Shown: positions 8,584 to 17,166 of the stretch, piece after piece | Layout: each line of letters opens with the position of its first letter | Position numbering within the stretch: the first letter of the stretch is position 1 | Source: Pokkaliibacter sp. MBI-7 | GTDB taxonomy: Bacteria > Pseudomonadota > Gammaproteobacteria > Pseudomonadales > Balneatricaceae | DNA: 64,000 nucleotides | Reading direction: 5' to 3' | NCBI RefSeq assembly: GCF_029846635.1 | Contig: NZ_JARVTG010000001.1 | Coordinates: 1,084,501-1,148,500, forward strand | Position numbers and translations under genes: made by a program | The notes under the pieces: model-generated | Seen by the model: only the letters and a program-made list of their open reading frames with translations | The model's database searches: none | Told to the model about the DNA's origin: nothing

Positions 8584-9117
8584 ATGAGCTTTGTAAACGT
8601 ACCGGCTGGCAAAGACCTGCCCAATGATATCTACGTAATCATCGAGATCCCCGCCAACAGCAGCCCGGTCAAATACGAGATCGACAAAGATGCCGACGCA
8701 CTCTTTGTTGACCGTTTCATGTCTGCCCCTATGTTCTATCCAGCCAACTACGGCTATATCAACAACACCCTGGCTGATGACGGTGACCCCCTGGATGTGC
8801 TGGTCATCACTCCTTACCCTGTCGTTCCCGGCTCAGTGATTCGCTGCCGCCCCATTGGCATCCTCAACATGAGCGACGAAGCCGGTGAAGATGCCAAGCT
8901 GGTAGCCGTGCCCCACGACAAACTGAGCCCACTGTACAAAGAAGTGAAAGAGATCGCTGACCTGCCCGAACTGCAGCTGCAGCAGATCAAGCATTTCTTT
9001 GAAAACTACAAAGGCCTGGACAAAGGCAAGTGGGTCAAGGTTGATGGCTGGGCAGATGCCGAAGCTGCACGCCAGGCTATTCTGACTTCCGTCAAGAACT
9101 ACGAAGCCAAGCAGTAA
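8584..9117 (+). CDS. ppa: Inorganic pyrophosphatase
   Basis: Family I soluble pyrophosphatase, which hydrolyses pyrophosphate to drive biosynthetic reactions. The 177-residue product carries the active-site blocks KYEIDKD, FYPANYGYINNT and the DDGDPLDVLV signature that binds magnesium, plus KVDGWADAEAA near the end. Length and sequence are typical of gammaproteobacterial enzymes (E. coli 176). It is monocistronic with a clear terminator at 9180-9200. Confidence 0.97.
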   Translation: MSFVNVPAGKDLPNDIYVIIEIPANSSPVKYEIDKDADALFVDRFMSAPMFYPANYGYINNTLADDGDPLDVLVITPYPVVPGSVIRCRPIGILNMSDEAGEDAKLVAVPHDKLSPLYKEVKEIADLPELQLQQIKHFFENYKGLDKGKWVKVDGWADAEAARQAILTSVKNYEAKQ

Positions 9118-9179
9118 TAACCGCCTGTGTTTCCTGACGGCTGCTGATACTTCCTGCAAGCCAACAGAGACAAGCGATC

Positions 9180-9206
9180 AGCCCGGCCTACAGCCGGGCT
9201 GTTTAT
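9180..9206 (+). terminator. ppa terminator
   Basis: AGCCCGGC (9180-9187) pairs with GCCGGGCT (9193-9200) around CTACA, followed by GTTTATTT. Confidence 0.8.
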
Positions 9207-9263
9207 TTGGATCAAGTATTCGTATATCCCCACACCTTCCGCCAGTGCTACACCAAGCTCCGC

Positions 9264-10043
9264 TCAGCCCTGCTGCAAATCCTGCCACAAGCCCACAAAC
9301 GCCTGAGTCAGCTTATGCTTGGGAGCCAAATGCACCAGCGGCACGGCCGACTGATGCGACTCACGCATCATTACTGAACTGGGCAAGGTTGTCTCCAGGA
9401 CGGGCAGACCCTCCCCTTTCAGCTCGGCCACCAGTTTTTTCGGCAAGCTGGCCCGTGGCGCGAACTGATTAACAACAATCCCTTCCAGCGCCAACTGTGG
9501 ATTATGATCTGCTCGGGTCTCCTGCAGATTGTCGAGCAGGGTATAGAGTGCCTGCCGGGCAAACTGGTCACAGTCAAAGGGCACCAGGCAGCCTTCTGCC
9601 GCGACCAACGCGGACAAGCTGAAAAAATTCAGGGCTGGCGGTGTATCAATAAAAATTTCGTCAAAGCCCGACAAGTCATTCAGGGCATCCCTGAGTTTAT
9701 AGATCTTGTGCTTGGCCTCGAGTTTGGACTGCAAGGACGGCAACTCAGGATGCGCAGGCACCACAAACAGATTGTCGTAGCCTGTTGGCCACACACAGCT
9801 ATCCAGCGTGGGAGCATGCAGGCGAAAACTGAGCGTGGACTCGAAGAAATCAAATAACGAATGCCGTCCCTCTTCCTCCTGCTGCAAGTAGTCATGACCC
9901 AGCAGGTAGTGGCTGGCATTTCCCTGCGTATCAAGATCAATCACCAGCGTGCGACGCCCTTGCTGTGCAGCAACCGCCGCCAGATTGACAGCAATACTTG
10001 ATTTACCCACTCCGCCCTTCTGGTTGAAGACAACCCTTTTCAT
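9264..10043 (-). CDS. Orphan ParA/MinD-family ATPase
   Basis: The 259-residue protein has a deviant Walker A motif KGGVGKS at residues 9-15 (KxxGVGKS type), VIDLDTQGNAS for the A' region and FIDTPPALNFFSLSAL for Walker B, placing it among ParA-like dimerising ATPases that position cargo on the nucleoid or membrane. The frame reaches a GTG at 10061, but GGAGGGG directly before the ATG at 10043 decides the start. No parB, plasmid genes or chemotaxis genes are adjacent, so the cargo is unknown. Confidence 0.85.
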   Translation of the reverse strand: MKRVVFNQKGGVGKSSIAVNLAAVAAQQGRRTLVIDLDTQGNASHYLLGHDYLQQEEEGRHSLFDFFESTLSFRLHAPTLDSCVWPTGYDNLFVVPAHPELPSLQSKLEAKHKIYKLRDALNDLSGFDEIFIDTPPALNFFSLSALVAAEGCLVPFDCDQFARQALYTLLDNLQETRADHNPQLALEGIVVNQFAPRASLPKKLVAELKGEGLPVLETTLPSSVMMRESHQSAVPLVHLAPKHKLTQAFVGLWQDLQQG

Positions 10044-10176
10044 GACCCCTCCATCCCTCACCTGTATTGCCAGAAATAGTATTGGCGCAGCGTTACTTGC
10101 AATGATTGGACCGACTGGCAGCCGCCAACAGCAGATACAACAAGGGCCTCGAATGAGGCCCCGTGTGGATCAACGA

Positions 10177-11196
10177 TCAACCTTTGGACAGCAGCTCGCG
10201 CAAATCGATGATCGCGGCATTCGCTCGAGAGATGTAATTCGCCATAACCAAAGAGTGGTTAGCAAATAAGCCAAAGCCTGAACCATTCAATATCATCGGG
10301 CTCCACACTGTTTCCTGTGTACCCTCCAGCTCACGAATTACCTGTCGCAGACTAACCAGCGCATTCTTTTTGGCCAGCGCCGGGCCAAAATCGTGCTCAA
10401 CCGCCCGCAGGAATTCGAGCAATGCCCAGGTCGTTCCTCGCGCTTCATAAAACACGTTGTCAATTTCCAGCCAGGGGGTTTTCACTGTCTGATCTTCGGT
10501 CGCTGCCTCATCACTGCCGGGCTCCAATTGATCCGTATTGACCACACGCTGACCAACGCTGGCAGACAAACGCTGTGACAGGCTGCCCAGCCGTGTAGAG
10601 ACATCACCCAGCCAGTTATTGAGGTTATCTGCACGGGCAAAAAATTCGGCGTTACCGTTGGTCGGGTTACTCAGCTTGTCGAGATAGCGGTACAGCGCGT
10701 TAATACCTTCCTGATACTGACTTTCAGTAGAGGGAAGCATCCAGCTATCGGTGCTGAAGGAGAACTGAGGTTCGGCCACGGTCAGATCGGTCTGCTCGCG
10801 TGACTGTGACTGCGAACGGCTAAAATCCTTGCGCAATGCACGAGCCATATCACGCACCTGCACGACCACACCGAACTCCCAGGCACGGGTGTTGTCCAGC
10901 CATACTCCCGGCGGAAAGATATCATTGTGCAAATAACCACCAGGTTTATGCAGCAGGATATCCGCCACGTTAATCAGAGTCGCCGTGGTCGTATAGCCGT
11001 TGACCACCTTCTCTTGCCCACGCTGTTCAGCCATGACTTTGGCCTCTGCCACCGGGTCAAAGCTGTCAGGATTAGCAGACCAGTACAAACCGACCAGCAC
11101 AGCTCCTAGCAGATAAATAGCAACTGCTGCGATACCCCAGCGCAGCCACAGGCGTCCCTCCTCAGGAAACAACCACACCAACAAACGATCCAACAT
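10177..11196 (-). CDS. DUF2333 family inner-membrane protein
   Basis: A 339-residue protein with one N-terminal membrane segment (about residues 20-41, IAAVAIYLLGAVLVGLYW) and a large periplasmic or cytoplasmic domain. The pattern PDSFDPVAEAKVMAEQ...TTATLINVADILLHKPGGYLHNDIFPPGVWLDN matches the DUF2333 family of Pseudomonas and relatives, whose function is unknown. The ATG at 11196 has AAGGAA a few bases upstream. It lies 65 bases downstream of the LapD-like gene on the same strand and may be cotranscribed with it. Confidence 0.85.
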   Translation of the reverse strand: MLDRLLVWLFPEEGRLWLRWGIAAVAIYLLGAVLVGLYWSANPDSFDPVAEAKVMAEQRGQEKVVNGYTTTATLINVADILLHKPGGYLHNDIFPPGVWLDNTRAWEFGVVVQVRDMARALRKDFSRSQSQSREQTDLTVAEPQFSFSTDSWMLPSTESQYQEGINALYRYLDKLSNPTNGNAEFFARADNLNNWLGDVSTRLGSLSQRLSASVGQRVVNTDQLEPGSDEAATEDQTVKTPWLEIDNVFYEARGTTWALLEFLRAVEHDFGPALAKKNALVSLRQVIRELEGTQETVWSPMILNGSGFGLFANHSLVMANYISRANAAIIDLRELLSKG

Positions 11197-11261
11197 CAAG
11201 ACTTCCTTTTATCCAAACAGTATCCAGTACACATCACCCGATGAGTTGACATTACTGCCCC

Positions 11262-13217
11262 TCAACTGGGCTGAGCTTGCGGTCTGCCGAGGAAATACCC
11301 CATACCGCCATCGACTCCAAGACTTTGCAATTGCTGCCATTCCGCCTCAGTTTCAACACCATCAGCGAGCAACATAATATCCTGCCCATGAGCAATCTGA
11401 GCCATGGAAATAACGAAGAACTGACTTTCACGTCGGTCCTGAACATTCTGCACGAAACTGCGGTGCACCTTGACGTACTCCAGCGACATTGTCTTCAGAT
11501 AGGCGAAAGGCACCCCGCCAACACCGAAGTGATCGATGGAAAAGCGCACACCTTGCGAGCGTAGCCCATGCATGCGCGACAACAGCAGATCCATATGCTG
11601 CCGCAAGGCATACTCTGGCACCTCCAACACAATACGCGCAGCTTCTTTGGCGCGGCTCTGAAAGGTTTCCTTCAACCAGGAGCAGAAGCCTTCATCCTGC
11701 AATGAGGCAATAGAAATGTTGACGCAGTAGGCCGCAGCACCATCATCATCCCTGGAGCTCATGCGTCGTAACAAATTGTGCAATACCTGACGGTCCAGTG
11801 CCGGCAAAAGGTCAAACTGCTCAGCCATGGGCAGAAACTCACCAGCGGCCAGCACACCGTGCTCATCCTGCAACCGCACATAGACCTCATGATGCAGTAC
11901 AACCTTTTTCGCCAAGTACACAGGCTGGTAATAAAGCAGCAGTTCGTCCCGGGCAATAGCCCCTTCAAGGAAGTGGCGCCACTCATTGGCGGAGCGACTA
12001 TTACTCTGTGAACGACTGATATGACATGCATTCAGCCCCTTCTGCTGCGCTTCCCTCAACGCCACATCAGCTTCGGAGAAGGCTGCGCCCAAATCGAATG
12101 TAGTTTGCGGATAGAGATAAACCGCCCCCAGATGCAGCCGATCACGCCACTCAGGTGCAGTAACCGACTCCATACGTGAAACGTGATTGAACAGTTTCTC
12201 CACATGGCTGGCAAAATCGTTTTCTGCCAAACCGGGTATGAATACCGCGTAATCTGTCCCGGAACGCCGCGCCAGCAGGGCACCGTCATAGGCTTGCACG
12301 CCTTCCTGCAGGCGTAGCGCAATCCTTTTCAGCATGTCATCGCCTGCTTCCCGACCATAGCGGACGTTATGGTCTTCAAGGCCCCGCACCTGTAGCAGCA
12401 TCAGACCGCCACTGCGCGCCCCTTCTTCGGAAAGGCTCAGCATCAGTCTGATACGCTGATCAAAGGCAGAGCGATTGAGCAACCCCGTCAGGCCATCTTC
12501 ACTGACCTGCCTACGCAAATGCTCAATCAACCCCAACTGTTCGGAAAATATGCTCTCCAACCGTTTGACCATGCGATTCATGGCGCCGACCAGACTGGAC
12601 AGCTCACGTGTAGAGGGTTTGATATCGATCGTGCTGAAGCGCCGTTCGGCCCAGGCACTACTGTGCTGTTCCAGCACTTGCAGAGGAGAAATAACAACGC
12701 GATTGAGCACCCAGCGCATGATGAGAAACACCACCATCAATGCTGCCAGAAACTGGAAAAACACCTTCTGCAGATAGTCCCAGAGATCGTGATAAGCCTC
12801 GGCCGGATGGCTCTGCACTCGCACCATCCCCAGCTGCATCCAGCCGTTGGTCACGTGCGCCTCCGCGATGGGCGCTGGCAGGTCAGCAAAACGCACGAAC
12901 CAGTCCGGCAGATCATCTACACCACCGCCTGTCTGCTTGACAATCTTTGACTCACCGTTGACATCCAGATACTCGATGCGCTGGTAATAACCGCGATCAA
13001 AAACAGCATCAATCATCTGCTGCATGGTGACTTCGTCCTGGGATGCCGCTGAGTTGGTCAGCACAATCCCCAGAGATGTAGCAGCATCCTGAGCATGGGC
13101 CTGCAACTGGGCCTGCAGATAACTGCGATAATTCTGCACCGCTGAAAACAGGGTCAAAGCCAACAACGCGAGCATCACCCCGGCCAGGAACGAGAACAGC
13201 ACATTACGCAAACTCAT
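11262..13217 (-). CDS. lapD: LapD-like cyclic-di-GMP receptor (degenerate GGDEF-EAL)
   Basis: The 651-residue protein has LapD order: N-terminal membrane helix, periplasmic LapD/MoxY-type domain (HAQDAATSLG, GYYQRIEYLDVNG, LPDWFVRF), second membrane helix near residue 155, HAMP-like linker, GGDEF and EAL domains. Both catalytic domains look inactive: RSGTDYA replaces RGGDEF (about residues 318-324) and HHEVYVRL replaces the ExLxR start of EAL. In LapD such domains bind rather than make or cut cyclic di-GMP, and the protein sequesters the protease LapG to keep adhesins on the surface. The ATG at 13217 follows AGGAGG. No lapG is in the window, so the role is inferred from similarity. Confidence 0.8.
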   Translation of the reverse strand: MSLRNVLFSFLAGVMLALLALTLFSAVQNYRSYLQAQLQAHAQDAATSLGIVLTNSAASQDEVTMQQMIDAVFDRGYYQRIEYLDVNGESKIVKQTGGGVDDLPDWFVRFADLPAPIAEAHVTNGWMQLGMVRVQSHPAEAYHDLWDYLQKVFFQFLAALMVVFLIMRWVLNRVVISPLQVLEQHSSAWAERRFSTIDIKPSTRELSSLVGAMNRMVKRLESIFSEQLGLIEHLRRQVSEDGLTGLLNRSAFDQRIRLMLSLSEEGARSGGLMLLQVRGLEDHNVRYGREAGDDMLKRIALRLQEGVQAYDGALLARRSGTDYAVFIPGLAENDFASHVEKLFNHVSRMESVTAPEWRDRLHLGAVYLYPQTTFDLGAAFSEADVALREAQQKGLNACHISRSQSNSRSANEWRHFLEGAIARDELLLYYQPVYLAKKVVLHHEVYVRLQDEHGVLAAGEFLPMAEQFDLLPALDRQVLHNLLRRMSSRDDDGAAAYCVNISIASLQDEGFCSWLKETFQSRAKEAARIVLEVPEYALRQHMDLLLSRMHGLRSQGVRFSIDHFGVGGVPFAYLKTMSLEYVKVHRSFVQNVQDRRESQFFVISMAQIAHGQDIMLLADGVETEAEWQQLQSLGVDGGMGYFLGRPQAQPS

Positions 13218-13835
13218 GGGTTCCTCCTGTTGCTCCCCACTTTCCATCCTCGACCATCTTGATCTCGCTATCCGTCATTACACGCTGCTCTTAGATTAGA
13301 CTAACTGGCTGACTCGACATTGATCAGCAACCTTACCCCATGTACAGGCGCACAACCGCTCTGAAATGAAATAAAGCTAAATACAGGCACAGCAACTATA
13401 GAACACTGCAGCTGACTGCACACCCCTGCGCGACAGACTTACACATCTGCCGTCACCCGGACTGACTTAGCCATTTACGCATAAATACTGTTTCGGAGTT
13501 TCTGAGAATACAGTCCTTCTGCTCAATTCCAACCTCGCTCCGTGAGGAAAAGAATAAGAAACTTGCAAGGAAACAGCCAAACATTGAAGTGAAATTAGGC
13601 GTAACTAGACTATAAAGATAATTTTCGGCAAACTAGTCCGCCAATTCGCATCGGCCTCGGCCAACGGTGTGACGCAACCTCTGGAGCCCCGGTTCCTGGA
13701 GGATGCAGTAGCAATATCTGGTGCAGTTCATTAACCAATATCAGCAATGCTGGCAGACGTCTCTGCTGACCGAAGACTAACAGTCTCCCGTCAGGTACAG
13801 GTGATGTTCTCAGGCATGTCAGGAACGGCGAATTT
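13218..13835. other. 618-bp intergenic region between lapD-like gene and aroQ
   Basis: This divergent gap must hold promoters for the lapD-like gene and for aroQ-accB-accC. I see no tRNA, no convincing coding frame and no clear hairpin; a TATAAAGATAAT stretch near 13611-13622 could be a -10 region but no good -35 partner stands out. A 91-codon minus-strand frame here has no recognisable features. Confidence 0.5.
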
Positions 13836-14279
13836 ATGGCAAAGATTCTGGTCCTCAACGGTCCCAACCTTAATCTTCTCGGCACACGTGAGCCGGAGGT
13901 CTATGGTTACACCACGCTGGCCGATATCCAAGCCATGCTCGAAGCCCAGGCCACAGCCAGCGGCCACAGTCTGGACTTTTTTCAGAGCAATGCCGAACAC
14001 CTGCTGGTAGAGCGTATTCACCAGGCACGCACGGAAAAGGTCGACTTTGTTCTGATCAATCCGGCGGCTTTCACCCACACCAGTGTTGCCATCCGAGATG
14101 CCCTGAGTGGCGTTGCGATTCCCTTTATCGAGGTTCACCTGTCCAACGTGCATAAACGTGAACCCTTCCGTCATCATTCCTATTTTTCCGATGTGGCGGT
14201 CGGGGTGATCTGCGGACTGGGTGCTCAAGGTTACTCCCTCGCCCTGCAAGCTGCACTGTCAATGCTGGAGCGGGACTAA
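13836..14279 (+). CDS. aroQ: Type II 3-dehydroquinate dehydratase
   Basis: AroQ catalyses the third step of the shikimate pathway. The 147-residue protein shows the type II hallmarks: ILVLNGPNLNLLGTREPEVYG at the N-terminus with the catalytic tyrosine, LINPAAFTHTSVAIRDAL, and EVHLSNVHKREPFRHHSYFSDVA. It is the first gene of an aroQ-accB-accC cluster, an order also found in Pseudomonas, with 25 bases to the accB start. Confidence 0.97.
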   Translation: MAKILVLNGPNLNLLGTREPEVYGYTTLADIQAMLEAQATASGHSLDFFQSNAEHLLVERIHQARTEKVDFVLINPAAFTHTSVAIRDALSGVAIPFIEVHLSNVHKREPFRHHSYFSDVAVGVICGLGAQGYSLALQAALSMLERD

Positions 14280-14304
14280 CGTTCCCTGAATGAGAAAGAT
14301 GCTC

Positions 14305-14778
14305 ATGGATATCCGTAAAGTAAAAAAACTTATCGAACTGCTGGAAGAATCCGATATCAACGAGATCGAGATTAAAGAAGGCGAGGAGTCGGTACGCATC
14401 AGCCGTGTCTCCAACGTAGTACCTGCCGCAGCCTATGCTCCTGCCTACGCGCCCGCGCCAATGCCTATGCAGGCCGCGCCAGTCCAGGCCGCAGCACCTG
14501 CACCTGTTGCAGCGCCTGCTGAAACCGGCAAGGCAATTGCTGCAGGCCACATTGTGACCTCTCCCATGGTAGGCACCTTCTATCGCTCACCAGCACCAGG
14601 CACCAAGGCATTCGTGGAAGTGGGTTCCAGCGTCAATGTTGGCGACAAGATCTGCATTATCGAAGCCATGAAGATGATGAACCATATCGAAGCAGACAAG
14701 GCCGGTACCATTGTGGAAATCCTGGTGGAAGATGGCCAGCCACTTGAGTTCGATCAGCCCCTGTTCGTTATTGCTTAA
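14305..14778 (+). CDS. accB: Biotin carboxyl carrier protein of acetyl-CoA carboxylase
   Basis: AccB carries the biotin that shuttles CO2 in malonyl-CoA synthesis. The protein starts MDIRKVKKLIELLEESDI, as in E. coli, followed by an Ala/Pro-rich hinge (AAAYAPAYAPAPMPMQAAP) and the biotinyl domain with the modified lysine in EAMKMMNH. Two in-frame ATGs lie 6 and 15 bases upstream; I use 14305 because it matches the conserved N-terminus, giving 157 residues. It is translated just before accC. Confidence 0.95.
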   Translation: MDIRKVKKLIELLEESDINEIEIKEGEESVRISRVSNVVPAAAYAPAYAPAPMPMQAAPVQAAAPAPVAAPAETGKAIAAGHIVTSPMVGTFYRSPAPGTKAFVEVGSSVNVGDKICIIEAMKMMNHIEADKAGTIVEILVEDGQPLEFDQPLFVIA

Positions 14779-14805
14779 TACACGCTACCGCTAAAGGAAA
14801 CGCTC

Positions 14806-16152
14806 ATGCTGGAAAAAGTCCTGATTGCGAACCGCGGCGAAATCGCGTTGCGCATTTTGCGAGCCTGTAAAGAGCTGGGCATCAAGACAGTAGCTGTCCA
14901 TTCCAAAGCCGACCGTGATCTGAAACACGTTCGTCTGGCAGACGAAGCCGTTTGTATTGGCCCGAACTCATCAACGGAAAGCTATCTGAATATTCCTCGC
15001 CTGATTGCGGCGGCGGAAATTACCGATGCCTCCGGTATTCACCCCGGTTACGGCTTTCTGGCTGAAAACGCTAACTTCGCCGAAATGGTAGAGAAAAGCG
15101 GCTTTGTCTTTATTGGCCCGACCGCCAGTGTCATTCGCCTGATGGGTGACAAGGTTTCTGCCATCAGGGCCATGAAGGAAGCTGGTGTCCCCACCGTTCC
15201 CGGCTCCAATGGCCCGCTGCCAGACGACGCTGAGCAAGTGAAAAAGATTGCTCTCGAAATTGGCTACCCTGTCATCATCAAGGCGGCAGCTGGCGGTGGT
15301 GGTCGTGGTATGCGCGTTGTGCACGCCGAAGCCGATCTGCTTAGTTCAGTCAGCGTAACCCAGACTGAAGCCAAGGCTGCGTTCGGTGATAGCACGGTGT
15401 ACATGGAGAAGTTCCTCGAGAACCCACGTCACATTGAAGTGCAGGTACTGGCTGACGGCCAGGGCAACGCCATTCATCTGTATGACCGTGACTGCTCCTT
15501 ACAGCGTCGTCACCAGAAAGTGCTGGAGGAAGCTCCGGCACCACTGGTAGATGAAACCGCACGCCAGGCTGTTCTGCAGTCCTGTGTGGATGCCTGCATC
15601 ACCATCGGTTATCGCGGCGCGGGCACCTTCGAGTTTCTCTACGAAGATGGCAACTACTACTTCATCGAGATGAACACACGTGTTCAGGTGGAGCATCCCG
15701 TTACCGAGATGATCACTGGCATCGACATCGTCAAGGAACAATTGCGCATTGCCTCCGGCATGCCCTTGTCGTTCCGTCAGGAAGACGTGAAGATCAAGGG
15801 CCATGCCTTTGAATGCCGCGTCAACGCAGAAGATCCACGCACTTTCATGCCCTGCCCCGGCCTGGTAAAAACCTACCATGCTGCTGGCGGCTTCGGCGTG
15901 CGTGTCGACTCTCACCTGTACAGTGGCTACTCCGTCCCACCCTATTACGATTCGCTGATTGCCAAGCTGATCACTCACGGTGATAACCGTGAAACCGCTC
16001 TGGCACGTATGCGAGTTGCACTGGATGAGATGGTTGTTGACGGCATCAAGACCAACATCCCGCTACACAAGGATCTGGTCCGTGACAGCCAGTTCGCCAA
16101 AGGCGGTGTCAACATTCACTACCTTGAGAAGAAGCTGGGCTCAGAACACTGA
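14806..16152 (+). CDS. accC: Biotin carboxylase subunit of acetyl-CoA carboxylase
   Basis: AccC carboxylates the biotin of AccB using ATP and bicarbonate. The 448-residue protein has the biotin-carboxylase N-domain (VLIANRGEIALRILRACKELGI), the glycine-rich ATP-grasp loop KAAAGGGGRGMRVV, the metal-binding FIEMNTRVQVEHPVTEMITG segment and the C-terminal cap. It lies 27 bases after accB and ends at a strong terminator at 16217-16246. Confidence 0.97.
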   Translation: MLEKVLIANRGEIALRILRACKELGIKTVAVHSKADRDLKHVRLADEAVCIGPNSSTESYLNIPRLIAAAEITDASGIHPGYGFLAENANFAEMVEKSGFVFIGPTASVIRLMGDKVSAIRAMKEAGVPTVPGSNGPLPDDAEQVKKIALEIGYPVIIKAAAGGGGRGMRVVHAEADLLSSVSVTQTEAKAAFGDSTVYMEKFLENPRHIEVQVLADGQGNAIHLYDRDCSLQRRHQKVLEEAPAPLVDETARQAVLQSCVDACITIGYRGAGTFEFLYEDGNYYFIEMNTRVQVEHPVTEMITGIDIVKEQLRIASGMPLSFRQEDVKIKGHAFECRVNAEDPRTFMPCPGLVKTYHAAGGFGVRVDSHLYSGYSVPPYYDSLIAKLITHGDNRETALARMRVALDEMVVDGIKTNIPLHKDLVRDSQFAKGGVNIHYLEKKLGSEH

Positions 16153-16216
16153 TTCCGGTATTCCCTGGAGCCCCTGGGCTGCTGGCATCATGCTGATGCG
16201 CGCTGTCCAGCCTCCC

Positions 16217-16257
16217 GCCTCTTTGCTACTGCGGTGGCAAAGAGGCTTTTTCTTTTT
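16217..16257 (+). terminator. accC operon terminator
   Basis: GCCTCTTTGC (16217-16226) pairs perfectly with GCAAAGAGGC (16237-16246) around a ten-base loop, followed by TTTTTCTTTTT. It separates aroQ-accB-accC from prmA. Confidence 0.9.
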
Positions 16258-16271
16258 ACAGGAGACTAATC

Positions 16272-17165
16272 ATGTCCTGGCTTCAGATTCGTTTGGAAAT
16301 CAAACCTGAGCAAGCGGAAGAACTGGAAGATTTGCTACTGGCCGTTGGCGCCGTGTCAGTCACCTTTCAGGACAATGAGGACCAACCTATCTATGAGCCC
16401 GAACTGGGATCCACACCACTGTGGAGCAATACCACACTGATTGGCCTGTTCACTGCCGATACGGATATCGAAGAAGCGCTCACTACCCTGCAGTTACACT
16501 ACCTGGCAGGCCACCCTGGCCAGGAGTTCCCTGCACACAAAGTAGAAATTCTGGAAGACAAAGACTGGGAACGCGCATGGATGGAGCACTTTGAGCCCAT
16601 TCAGTTTGGTGAGCATTTCTGGGTCTGCCCAAGCTGGAAACCTACGCCGGATCCCGAAGCAGCCAACCTGATTCTCGACCCTGGCTTGGCTTTTGGCACC
16701 GGCAGCCACCCCACCACAGCCTTGTGCCTGCGCTGGCTCGCAGCGCAGGACCTGAAAGACAAGGTAGTGATCGATTATGGCTGTGGTTCGGGCATACTCG
16801 GCATTGCTGCGCTACTACTGGGAGCACGTATGGTCTATGCCGTGGACATTGATCCACAGGCACTGGAAGCTACCCGCGACAACGCCCAGCGCAATGGTAT
16901 TCACTCCTCCAGACTGATGACACTGTACCCCGAGCAGATGCCGGAATTGCAGGCTGATGTTGTGGTAGCTAATATTCTCGCAGGCCCGCTGGTCAGCCTT
17001 GCACCCACCCTGGCCGCTTTGTGTCATGTTGAAGGAAAGATCGTGCTGTCAGGCATTCTTTCTCATCAGGCAGAAGAGGTCAGTGCCGCCTACCAGCCCT
17101 ATTACACAATGTCGCCCCCAGTGATTGTGGAAGACTGGGGTCGTCTGGAAGGAATACGCTTCTGA
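16272..17165 (+). CDS. prmA: Ribosomal protein L11 methyltransferase
   Basis: PrmA trimethylates ribosomal protein L11 with S-adenosylmethionine. The 297-residue protein has the N-terminal substrate domain (SWLQIRLEIKPEQAEELEDLL), the DPGLAFGTGSHPTTALCL loop and the SAM-binding VIDYGCGSGILGIAALLLGA motif, all characteristic of PrmA. The start lies 15 bases downstream of the accC terminator T-tract with AGGAG upstream. The next gene begins one base after its stop. Confidence 0.96.
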   Translation: MSWLQIRLEIKPEQAEELEDLLLAVGAVSVTFQDNEDQPIYEPELGSTPLWSNTTLIGLFTADTDIEEALTTLQLHYLAGHPGQEFPAHKVEILEDKDWERAWMEHFEPIQFGEHFWVCPSWKPTPDPEAANLILDPGLAFGTGSHPTTALCLRWLAAQDLKDKVVIDYGCGSGILGIAALLLGARMVYAVDIDPQALEATRDNAQRNGIHSSRLMTLYPEQMPELQADVVVANILAGPLVSLAPTLAALCHVEGKIVLSGILSHQAEEVSAAYQPYYTMSPPVIVEDWGRLEGIRF

Positions 17166-17166
17166 G

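Noticed and set aside
9264..10043. Plasmid or phage partition locus
   Set aside because: ParA alone, with no ParB, parS-like repeats, replication or phage genes; neighbours are ordinary chromosomal genes.
13610..13885. 91-codon minus-strand frame before aroQ
   Set aside because: Overlaps the aroQ start on the opposite strand and has no features.
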